Notes under the pieces: model-generated | What the model saw: only the letters and a program-made list of their open reading frames with translations | Told to the model about the DNA's origin: nothing | Database searches by the model: none | Made by a program: the position numbers and the translations under genes | Shown: positions 33,253-41,700 of the stretch, in pieces | Position numbering within the stretch: position 1 is the stretch's first letter | Layout of the letters: every line of letters starts with the position of its first letter | Assembly (NCBI GenBank): GCA_037200885.1 | Contig: JBBCIN010000003.1 | Coordinates: forward strand, 620,001-684,000 | Origin: PMG-095 sp037200885 | GTDB lineage: Bacteria > Myxococcota_A > Polyangia > Polyangiales > Polyangiaceae | Length of the DNA stretch: 64,000 nt | Direction of reading: 5' to 3'

Positions 33253-35388
33253 GAATGCGGTGACCTCGCGCGCCTGATCGGGCGTGAAGGATCGCAGCGC
33301 CTCGCTGGGGGGCGCTCCGTCGTGGAAGAAACGACTTTGATCGAAGCGCGCGCGGCGCGCCACGTCCAGCAGCGTGTCGGCTGAGCCATTGGTGAAATGC
33401 GGCCACTTCGCAGCGACGCGCCGGAGCGACGGCACGCGTGTCCCGGACTCGTGCACGTACGGCGTTACGCCCGTCTTTTGGTAGTCCGCGCTCGCCCACA
33501 CGATCGCGCCCTCGGGCGAAAAAATCGCGCGCGGCCAAGCTTCGAACGAAAGCGCACTCTCGGGCACGTCGCTTTGTAGGCGCGCCGCGTGGCAACTCAC
33601 GCAGTGATCGCGAAACAGGATTGCGCCGCGCTGCTCCTCGGCACTGAACCGATCTCGGCCCGCGACGCTGGGGTTGGGGGTATGCGAAAAGCCCATCAAA
33701 AAAGCGATCAAGGCGCGACGCAGCGCCTCCGGTCCGAGCGTTTCGCTAGACACGCCCAGCCGCTCGAGCCAGGGATAGTCCGCGCTCTGGATCTCGAACC
33801 AGGGATCGGTACCGCTGCCCTTGCCCGCGACGCGAAATTCGTGATGCGACACGGTAGCCAGGTCCGGGTCGAGAGCACGCGAAAAGTGCGGGCGATTGTT
33901 GAACAGGCCGCGCAGCGGCTTGGTCGCCACGCGCACGTCAGCGCGACCCGTATAGTGCACGCGCCCGTCCCCATAGCCTTCGAAGTGACAGGTCTCGCAG
34001 CTGAAACGGCTGTGCGCGCCCTCGCTCGAATTGTGCGGCGACATCAGGGTGGTGAAGAACAGCGCTTCACCAAGGCGCTCTTCGGCCGTCCCCAGCGGAG
34101 CCTGCTCAGCCGTGACCGGGATGAGCTCAGCCGGCTTCGCGCGCTCGCCCGGGGCGGGGCGCAATAGCCAAGCATCGAGCAGCGGATCGGCAAAGGCGAT
34201 TTGTCCCGATGGTAGGCGGAGTGCCGAGGCCGTACCGGGAAAAAAGCCTTCGCTCTGGACCCTGGGGTCCATCTGCGAAACGGCCTCGAAGGACAGTTCG
34301 AGCGCGCGATCGCTGCCGTAGCCCGAGACGAATAACCGCGCTTGGGTGCCATCCAGGGCGAGCACCGGCGCTTTGGGCGTAACCACCGCGAGTTCGGCAA
34401 CGTTTTTCTGCCACAGGAGCCGGATGGCTCCAGACTGCGGTAGCAGATAACAGAACACGAACGAATCGATGCACCCGAACGAGCCGTCGCTGCGATCTAG
34501 TGGCTGGTCTTCGACGCCCGTCGCAGCCAAGAGCAATTGCCCATCGGGCAGCCGGGCCGCATCGAAACCCCAAATCGGGCCGTCGTGGCGCACGCGCGCG
34601 CGTTCCTCGAGCACCGCCCCTTCCGGGCCCAATCGATAAACGACCAGCGAGTGGTCCAGCAGCAGATCGACAATCAAGAGCGATCCCACGCGCCGAAGCG
34701 ACAGGGGGCCATGGCCAATCGCACGTACGTCTCGGACCGAATCCGCGCGGCCGGGATCGAGGGTGAGCAATTTTCCGTCATGCACGTCGAGCGCGTACAA
34801 AACTCCCAGGGGGCCGGCGGTCAAGGCACGGACCCCCAGAACGCCAGGCACGTCCAACTGCCCCGAGCGGCTCAGACGTCGGCCATCGAAGTGGAACCGA
34901 AGCAATGTCTTCGATGCTTCTCCCGCGATCCAGCACTCGCCCGATTCGCTCACCGTAACCGCCACCGCGGATCCGGGGATGTCGATGCGTTGCAACTCGC
35001 GGAGCCGTGCATCGAGCAAGACCAGCACGGACGCACCGCGCAACACGCCCACCAAGTGCCGTTCATCTAGCCGCGCCAGCGCATACGGGTCTGCGCCGTG
35101 GCTGCGATTCGCCGGCGGGAGATGCGCAAAGTCCGTGACGCGTCGACGCGAGGCTTCGAACTGCTCGAGCCGTTCACGCGCGGCGGACACCGCGTCCATT
35201 GCTTCGAGGTGTGCGACGGCTACGGGCAGCCGAGGTTGAGACAACACGCGCCGAGCGCCCAGCGCCACACCCACACAGGCAACACAGCCAACAGCCGCAA
35301 GCACGAGTCGCGACCAGCGCACGCGGCAAGTCTTAACCGGCTTCTCGGTTTGAGACGACGCGATTCTCAATTCACGATTTTGGTTCAA
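33238..35388 (-). CDS. Beta-propeller / di-haem cytochrome c peroxidase-like (MauG family) protein
   Basis: 716 aa. An N-terminal membrane helix or signal (RLVLAAVGCVACVGVALGA) is followed by ~380 residues of propeller-like strands with repeated G-x-L-Y-x-x-D patterns (GVLYALDVHDGKLLTLDPGR). The C-terminal ~300 residues are cytochrome-like with two haem c attachment sites, CETCH and CVSCH. Around them are LGEALFFTTLMSP and TKPLRGLFNNRPHFSRALD, typical of the MauG/CcpA family. The domain order suggests a periplasmic redox enzyme that binds a partner through its propeller. The start is uncertain: TTG at 35388 gives a basic n-region before the helix. It overlaps the ACT gene by 15 bp at the 3' end and lies divergent from the 35491 gene. 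Confidence 0.82.
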   Translation of the reverse strand: MNQNRELRIASSQTEKPVKTCRVRWSRLVLAAVGCVACVGVALGARRVLSQPRLPVAVAHLEAMDAVSAARERLEQFEASRRRVTDFAHLPPANRSHGADPYALARLDERHLVGVLRGASVLVLLDARLRELQRIDIPGSAVAVTVSESGECWIAGEASKTLLRFHFDGRRLSRSGQLDVPGVLGVRALTAGPLGVLYALDVHDGKLLTLDPGRADSVRDVRAIGHGPLSLRRVGSLLIVDLLLDHSLVVYRLGPEGAVLEERARVRHDGPIWGFDAARLPDGQLLLAATGVEDQPLDRSDGSFGCIDSFVFCYLLPQSGAIRLLWQKNVAELAVVTPKAPVLALDGTQARLFVSGYGSDRALELSFEAVSQMDPRVQSEGFFPGTASALRLPSGQIAFADPLLDAWLLRPAPGERAKPAELIPVTAEQAPLGTAEERLGEALFFTTLMSPHNSSEGAHSRFSCETCHFEGYGDGRVHYTGRADVRVATKPLRGLFNNRPHFSRALDPDLATVSHHEFRVAGKGSGTDPWFEIQSADYPWLERLGVSSETLGPEALRRALIAFLMGFSHTPNPSVAGRDRFSAEEQRGAILFRDHCVSCHAARLQSDVPESALSFEAWPRAIFSPEGAIVWASADYQKTGVTPYVHESGTRVPSLRRVAAKWPHFTNGSADTLLDVARRARFDQSRFFHDGAPPSEALRSFTPDQAREVTAFLELL

Positions 35389-35490
35389 GCTCGCGGCCTG
35401 CCGCGCCGCACAAACTCTGGCAATTCTCGATAGTTATGCACCGAGCTGGCGGGCGGTGAGCCAGGCACGTTCCCTGCTTAATGGGCATTC

Positions 35491-36087
35491 GTGACACAAA
35501 CTTCGCCGAAACCAACCGACCCCGTGCAGCTGCAAGTGGAGACGCTCACCGCGGTCGCCAAGAAACTAACGAGCGAGGGCAAGGAGGCGCAAGCGCTCGA
35601 AGCCTACAAAACTGCGTCTGGGCTGATGCTCGGAGCGCCCTGGTTGCAGCACCGCACGGCGGAGCTTGCGCGCAAGCTGAAGCAACCCGAAGTTGCGGCG
35701 CTGCACTATCGCCGTGCCGCTGCGGCCTTCATCCGCGCGGGCTTTCCCAAACGAGCGATCGCGCCGCTGCGCACCGCTTGGCAGGTGAGCATCGCGCTCT
35801 TGCCCAGCAGCGCAACGGCGTTCATCACCGTCGCCTTGGAGTTCGCCAACGTACAGCGCGAGCTCGGCTTTGCAGCAGATGCCAAGCTCACCTTGACGAG
35901 CACGAACCACGCGCTCGAAGCCTCGGGCAGCGCCGAACGCGTGCCCACAACTTCGCAGCTGGAACAAACCAAAAGCAAGCCCCCCGCGGCCGCCGGCAGC
36001 GAACCACCGCACAGCGGCGTCGTCAGCAGCGTTCATAGCTCGCCCTCGGGCTTACTTTTTCGGTTAGAAGGTGCAGTAAAGCCATAA
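35491..36087 (+). CDS. TPR-like small protein, unknown function
   Basis: 198 aa, GTG start. Residues ~15-150 are helical with TPR-like spacing: AKKLTSEGKEAQALEAYKTA, then AGFPKRAIAPLRTAWQV and EFANVQRELGFAADAKLTLT. The last ~50 residues are Ser/Pro-rich and disordered, with a final SGLLFRLEGAVKP. There is no signal peptide or membrane helix. It is probably a cytoplasmic adaptor. It lies alone: 102 bp separates it from the divergent di-haem gene and 190 bp from the next plus-strand gene. The second gap (36088-36277) contains a short CCTGC/GCAGG hairpin near 36160 and nothing else that I can name. Confidence 0.55.
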   Translation: MTQTSPKPTDPVQLQVETLTAVAKKLTSEGKEAQALEAYKTASGLMLGAPWLQHRTAELARKLKQPEVAALHYRRAAAAFIRAGFPKRAIAPLRTAWQVSIALLPSSATAFITVALEFANVQRELGFAADAKLTLTSTNHALEASGSAERVPTTSQLEQTKSKPPAAAGSEPPHSGVVSSVHSSPSGLLFRLEGAVKP

Positions 36088-36277
36088 GTAGCGGGTTGCC
36101 ACGCCGGGGAACTTTGCGAGGCCTACCGCGCTCAGCAACTACCCGGTCATCTAGTAGAAACCTGCGGAAGTGCAGGCTGTCCGGCGATTGTGGCGTTTGC
36201 GGCATCTGCCTGGCCGTTGCCCTCGCGGTGACTAAACTAGTTCGAGCTCCAAGCTCCGAGTGGGCTCACGCAAACGC

Positions 36278-36952
36278 ATGGATTCAGATTCACCGACCGG
36301 CTTGGAAGACGAGCAGGACTTTTTCGAAAGCTACGATGCCGAGCGGGCAAAGGCCGAGCTGTCGTCAGCCTCGCTCTCGTTCGACGAACTGGAGGTCCAG
36401 CCCCCCACTCCCGAGCAGCTCGCGCACGCGGCGCGTTTCAGAAGGCCTGTCGCGCTAGTCGTCGCAAGCATGGCGCTCATGTCGATGGTGGCGCTCGTCG
36501 AGCATGGCTCTCTGCAGCGCGGCTCCGAGCGCGAACTCGTCGCTCACTATGGGGCGGCGCTCGCGGCCCCCGTGCCGAGCGCGAGCGCGACCGAGACGGT
36601 CGAGCAGACCGCGCCCGTGCCCGAAGCGCAGTCTGCTGCCACGCCCGAAGCGTCGTTCGTGCCCGAAGCGTGGTCCGCGTTCTTATCCGAAGTCTTATCC
36701 GCGCTCGTGCCCGACGCGTCGTCCGCGGCCGCTCTCGGCACAGGCGTGACCGATCCTGCGCTCGTTCCTGCCTCGTCGAACACCGAGATCTCCGCTCAGC
36801 CTGATTCGGTCAGCGCGTTCGTCTCGGCACTCACGCCCATGTGTTTGCGGCTTGCTTCCCGCGACAACTCGCTCGCTCGCCCCGCGCCGCGCTCGACTTG
36901 CGCCGCGCCCGCGGGCAAGCTGGGCGCTCATGGTCCCATCCGCCTTCGATGA
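36278..36952 (+). CDS. Single-pass membrane protein with Ala/Glu/Pro-rich repeats
   Basis: About 224 aa from ATG 36278 (MDSDSPTGLEDEQDFFESYD). An acidic cytoplasmic part contains a LSSASLSFDELEVQPPTPEQ segment. It is followed by one membrane helix (PVALVVASMALMSMVALVEH) and a low-complexity extracytoplasmic tail with imperfect VPEA/TPEA/LPDA repeats. The last ~50 residues change character (Arg/Pro/Cys-rich), so a frameshift near the end is possible. Its 3' end overlaps the next gene by 23 bp. I do not recognise a family; it may be a spacer or anchor protein. The repeats come from recurring GTGCCCGAAGCG-like DNA units. Confidence 0.5.
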   Translation: MDSDSPTGLEDEQDFFESYDAERAKAELSSASLSFDELEVQPPTPEQLAHAARFRRPVALVVASMALMSMVALVEHGSLQRGSERELVAHYGAALAAPVPSASATETVEQTAPVPEAQSAATPEASFVPEAWSAFLSEVLSALVPDASSAAALGTGVTDPALVPASSNTEISAQPDSVSAFVSALTPMCLRLASRDNSLARPAPRSTCAAPAGKLGAHGPIRLR

Positions 36953-37595
36953 CGTACTCGAGTCCGTCCGCGCGGCCCTGAACGCCAAGCGTAGCGAGAT
37001 CGCCGAACGCATCGCCACGTTGGAGAGCGCGTTGCGTGGTTACGAGCGGGCCCTCGAGTTCGAAATCGCCGAGTCGTTCGCGGCCGAGCATCAGCTCAAG
37101 CATCCGGCGCGCCAAGAGCGCGCAGCCGAGGCCGCGTTGAAGCTGTCACGCGCAGTCGCCAGCTTGCCCGAGCTGGTGCCGCACGCGGGGCCCAAGAGCA
37201 GTGCGCCTGAGCCCGAGCCTGCTTCGGAGCGAGAAGCTTCGGCGATGCCCAAAGCGAAAGCGCGGGTGCACCCGGGCAAGCTGGTGATCATCGGTGCGCT
37301 CGCGGGACGCGAAAAATCGGGCGCGCTGCCGCCCCAGGTCGCCGCAGACGCGGAGTGGATCGATACCGAGCGCGACGGCGTACACGCGGTCGGCAACCTA
37401 CCTCAGCGGATTCGACAGGGCCGCGTCAGCGGCGTCGTCATCTTGGATCGAATCGTATCGCACAAGCACACGGAGCCAGTCGTCGCGGCGGCACGCGAGG
37501 CGCGAGTGCCGGTGGCATTCGCCGGCCAAGGCGGCAAAGTTTCGCTCACGCGCGCCTTGGCGCAGCTGGAAGAGATGCGCCGCGAGCGCGGCTGA
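36930..37595 (+). CDS. DUF2325-like protein
   Basis: 221 aa from ATG 36930, overlapping the previous gene by 23 bp. The N-terminal half is helical and charged (SVRAALNAKRSEIAERIATL, a probable coiled-coil). The C-terminal ~100 residues (KLVIIGALAGREKSGAL, then GVVILDRIVSHKHTEPVVAA and VPVAFAGQGGKVSLTRALAQ) resemble the DUF2325 family, whose members have a conserved D-x-[VI]-x-x-x-S-H segment. Metal binding by the SHKH site is possible. Function is unknown. It starts close upstream of nagZ (16 bp), so the two are probably cotranscribed. Confidence 0.62.
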   Translation: MVPSAFDDVLESVRAALNAKRSEIAERIATLESALRGYERALEFEIAESFAAEHQLKHPARQERAAEAALKLSRAVASLPELVPHAGPKSSAPEPEPASEREASAMPKAKARVHPGKLVIIGALAGREKSGALPPQVAADAEWIDTERDGVHAVGNLPQRIRQGRVSGVVILDRIVSHKHTEPVVAAAREARVPVAFAGQGGKVSLTRALAQLEEMRRERG

Positions 37596-37611
37596 GCTTG
37601 AATTCAGCGCC

Positions 37612-38730
37612 ATGACCTTGGACCTCGAGACGCAGGCGGCACGGCTATTCACGGTTGGCTTTCACGGCCAGACGGTCAGTGATGATCTGAGCCGCCTCTT
37701 GGCCCGCGGCGTGGGCGGCGTGGTTTTCTTCGCGCGCAACGTGGGTCAGCCGGCCGAGGTTGCCGAGCTCACAGGCGCGATCAAACGCCAAGCCGCGCGG
37801 CCCGTCTCGATCGCGCTCGACCAAGAGGGCGGCAAGGTCGCGCGCTTGCGGCGAGGCTTCAGCGAGCTGCCCTCGATGCGCGCGTTGGGCGAGACGGGCA
37901 GCGCCCCGCTTTCGCGCGAGGTCGGCGCGCTGATTGGTCGAGAGCTGCGCGCGGTCGGCTTCGACATGAACTACGCGCCCGTGCTCGACGTCGATACGAA
38001 TCCCGCTAACCCCGTGATCGGCTCCCGTGCCTTCGGATGCACGCCGGAGTTGGTCAGCGAGCTCGGCGTGGCGTTGGCGGACGGGCTGGAAAGCGTGGGC
38101 GTCGCGGCTTGCGGTAAGCACTTTCCCGGCCACGGCGACACCACTCGAGATTCGCACCTGGAATTGCCGCGTTTGGCGCATTCGCTCGAGCGTCTGGAGC
38201 AGGTCGAACTGCGGCCGTTCGCCGCCGCCATCGCGGCCGGCATCCCGTCGTTGATGACCGCTCATGTCATCTTCGAACCACTCGATCCGGTCTACCCGGC
38301 CACCATGAGCCGCGCTGTCTTGCACGGGCTACTGCGCGAGAAGATGCGCTACGACGGGCTGGTCGTCTCGGACGATCTGGAAATGCGCGCGATCGCCGAT
38401 CATTATGAAGTGGAAGAAGCGGTCGTGCGCGGGCTCGATGCCGGTATCGATCAGTTCCTTTGTTGCCACACCGCCGAGATCGCACATCGCGCGATCGAAG
38501 CCGTGGTGCGTGCGGTCGAGTCCGGCGCGATCAGCCGCGAAACGCTGGCCAACGCCAACCGCCGGATCCGAACCTTCACTGATCGCTACACGCGCCCAGC
38601 GCTGGAAGCGCCCGATCTGAGTGTGCTGCGCTGTGACGCGCACTTGGCGCTCCTCGAGCGGATTTCGCGTGGCGTCGCAGCCGCGGACCCAACGGCGGTG
38701 ATGGAGCAAATTCGCCTCGAGCGCCCTTGA
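37612..38730 (+). CDS. nagZ: Beta-N-acetylhexosaminidase NagZ-like (glycoside hydrolase family 3)
   Basis: 372 aa from ATG 37612. GH3 landmarks are the substrate-binding LDQEGGKVARLR, the catalytic-loop motif KHFPGHGDTTRDSHLELP (from ~residue 168), and the nucleophile Asp in GLVVSDDLEM (~residue 253). These are diagnostic of NagZ-type enzymes that cleave GlcNAc from 1,6-anhydro-muropeptides in cell-wall recycling. The single-domain architecture and cytoplasmic character (no signal peptide) agree. It follows the DUF2325-like gene by 16 bp and is convergent with uvrA, with only 9 bp between the stops. Confidence 0.93.
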   Translation: MTLDLETQAARLFTVGFHGQTVSDDLSRLLARGVGGVVFFARNVGQPAEVAELTGAIKRQAARPVSIALDQEGGKVARLRRGFSELPSMRALGETGSAPLSREVGALIGRELRAVGFDMNYAPVLDVDTNPANPVIGSRAFGCTPELVSELGVALADGLESVGVAACGKHFPGHGDTTRDSHLELPRLAHSLERLEQVELRPFAAAIAAGIPSLMTAHVIFEPLDPVYPATMSRAVLHGLLREKMRYDGLVVSDDLEMRAIADHYEVEEAVVRGLDAGIDQFLCCHTAEIAHRAIEAVVRAVESGAISRETLANANRRIRTFTDRYTRPALEAPDLSVLRCDAHLALLERISRGVAAADPTAVMEQIRLERP

Positions 38731-38739
38731 TTTTCAGCC

Positions 38740-41700
38740 TCACGCGAGCAACGCGCGCACGACCGAAGCGGTCGCGGTCTTGCCTTTGGCCACCTTCGCG
38801 GGGCTGCCCGCGGCCACGATTTTTCCGCCCTGAGCTCCGCCTTCGGGCCCGAGCTCCACGAGGTAGTCGGCGCCAGCGATCACTTGCGGATGATGCTCGA
38901 TCACGACCAACGTGTCACCGCGCTCGACCAAGCGACCGAGCACGCTCATCAGCTTGGCTACGTCGGCAATGTGCAGGCCGGTGGTCGGTTCATCGAGCAC
39001 GTACAGCGTCTTTTCATGCCGGCGCGTCGCGGTGAGCTCCGCGGCGAGCTTGAGTCGTTGGGCCTCGCCACCGGACAAGGTGTGCGAGCCCTGACCGAGT
39101 GTGATGTAGCCCGCGCCCAGATCAGTCAACGTTTGGAGCGGAGCCGACACCGTCGGGTGGTTGGCAAATAGCTCGACCGCTTCCTCGGCGGTGAGTAAGA
39201 GCACCTCACCGATCGAGCGCCCGAGGTACTTGATGTCCAGCGTTTGTGGCTCGAAGCGCAAGCCATCGCAGGTCGGGCAGGCCGTCACCACGTCGGGCAA
39301 AAAGCTCATCTCGTGCGTGACCGCTCCCTGGCCCTCGCAAGTTGGGCACTGACCGCCGCCCTTGCTGTTGAAGGAGAAGCGCGCGGCGGTGTACCCCGCC
39401 ATTTTTGCCTCGTTCGTCGTCGCAAACAGCTTCCGGATCGTATTCCAAATGCCCAGAAACGTCGCCGGCGTGGAGCGCGGCGTGCGGCCAATCGGGGATT
39501 GATCGACGGCTACCGCGCGTACCAATCCCTGATAGCCCCGCAAGCTCTGGTAGCGGCCGGGCGACTCGGTGACGAGCTTCAGCTTCTCGCGCAATGCAGG
39601 CAAGAGCACGTGCCTGATCAACGTGCTTTTGCCCGAACCGCTCACGCCCGCCACGACCGTGAAGGAACCGAGCGGAATGCTCAGCTCCACGTCCTTCAAA
39701 TTGTTCTGCGTGGCGCCGGTCAAGACAAGCTGCTGGGCCGCGCGGTCGATGGGTTGGGGCTCGCGCAGCACGGGGGCAGCGGCGAGCGCACGGCCGGTCG
39801 GTGATTCCTTGATCGCCAGCACCTGTTTGGGAGTGCCCTCGGCCATCACGCGGCCGCCGCGCGAGCCGCCACCTGGACCCAGATCGATCAAATGGTCCGC
39901 CGCGCGAATGGTCTCGGTATCGTGCTCGACGACCAGCACGGTCGAACCTAGGTTCACCAAGTTGCGTAGATTGCCGAGCAAGCGCCCAGTGTCTCGCGGG
40001 TGCAGGCCAATCGTCGGTTCGTCGAGCACGTACAGCGCGCCGGTGAGGCCAGCGCCGAGCTGAGCCGCGAGCCGTAACCGCTGCATTTCTCCGCCCGAAA
40101 GCGTGTGCGCCGCGCGATCGAGCGAGAGGTAGCCGAGGCCCACATCGCGCAAGAAGTCGAGTCGACGTCGTAGCTCGGCCAGGATCGGTTTCGCGACCGG
40201 CATTTGCTCGGCCGCAAATTTGAGCCTCTGCACGCGCTCGCTCGCGCCGTCGATCGAGCGGGCGGACAGCTCGTGGTAGCGCTCGTCCGCGACACGCACC
40301 GCGCGCGGTATGGGCGAGAGTCTCGCCCCGTGGCAGTCCGGGCATGGCTCGGCAATGGGTTCGGCCTCGACCTGCTTTTTTCGGCCGCGCTTCGGCTCCG
40401 GCGTGATCACGCCGTTGCCTTCGCAAGTCTCGCAGCGACCCTGCTTGGTTGCGAACGAGAACCAGCGCGGGTCGAGCTCGGGTACCGAGAAGCCGCATTG
40501 GGGGCAAGCGCTGAGCGTGGAATGGAGCGTCTCTTTACTGCCCACGCGCAACTTCACTGCGCCATTGCCCCAGCGGAGCGCCCGCGCAAAGTCCGCGTCG
40601 GAGATGGTCGTGGCGGCGACGTCGGCGCAAATCAACAGATCGATGGTGTGCTCTTGGCTCCGCACCAAACGCGGCGGATCGTCGTTCGAGACCAGCTTGC
40701 CGTCGGCATAGGAGGATTCGATGCCGTCCCGAGCTGCAGCCGAAAATACGTCTAAATACGTGCCCTTGCGGGCCTGAACCGCGGGCGCGAGCAGACTCAC
40801 CTTGCCGCGCAGCAGACGGATCTTGTCCAGGATGGCCGCGGGGCTCGTGCGTAGGATGGGCGTGTCGTGCGTCGGGCAGTGTGCGATACCGAGCTTCGCG
40901 TACAAAAGGCGGAGGTAGTGCGCAACTTCGGTCACGGTGGCCACCGTGGATTTTCCACCAGCACGCGAGGTGCGTTGCTCGAGCGCGATGCTCGGCGGCA
41001 CGCCGGTCACGCTGTCCACGTCCGGGCGCGGCATGGTCGGCAAGAATTGCCGCGCATAGGGCGTCAGCGTCTCGAGGAAGCGACGCTGACCCTCGGCGAA
41101 TACCACGTCAAACGCCAGCGTGCTCTTACCCGAACCGCTCGGGCCCGTGACCACGGTCAGCTTGCCGTGCGGGATCTTGACGCTCACGTCGTGCAGGTTG
41201 TGCTCGCGGGCGCGGGCGACGACCAAATTCGCTTCGTGCGACGCTACCGGATTGCTCGAGATCGCACGAGGCGTGCGTTTGCCTCGTGTCGGGCTCGCTT
41301 TCTTTCCCTCTCGATTGGCAAAGTGCTCCGCGAGAGCGCGCCCAGTGCGCGAGTCTCGCGCCAAGGCCACTTCGCGCGGCGCGCCATGGGCCACGATGAG
41401 CCCACCCCCAATCCCCGCATTTGGTCCCAAATCGAGGATATAATCCGCGTTCGCGATCAGGTCGAGATCGTGCTCGACGACGATCACGCTGCCGCCCGCG
41501 CTCACGATCACGTCCAGCGCGGCGAGCACGCGCGCCACTTCGTCCGCATGCAGCCCGGCGCTCGGTTCATCGAGCACGAACAGCGCGCCCTGATGCTTTT
41601 CGCTGAGCGCGCGCGCAAGCTTCAGGCGCTGCGCTTCGCCGCCCGACAAGGTAGACAGTGGTTGGCCAAGCCGTAGATATCCAAGCCCGAGCTTTTCGAC

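Noticed and set aside
36088..36277. Possible GEMM/c-di-GMP riboswitch in the gap before the membrane protein gene
   Set aside because: Only a 5-bp CCTGC/GCAGG hairpin is visible; the conserved riboswitch core and tetraloop receptor are absent.
39206..40507. 433-codon frame on the - strand inside uvrA in another frame
   Set aside because: It overlaps essential UvrA motifs (signature and Walker regions) and is Arg-rich without domain character.
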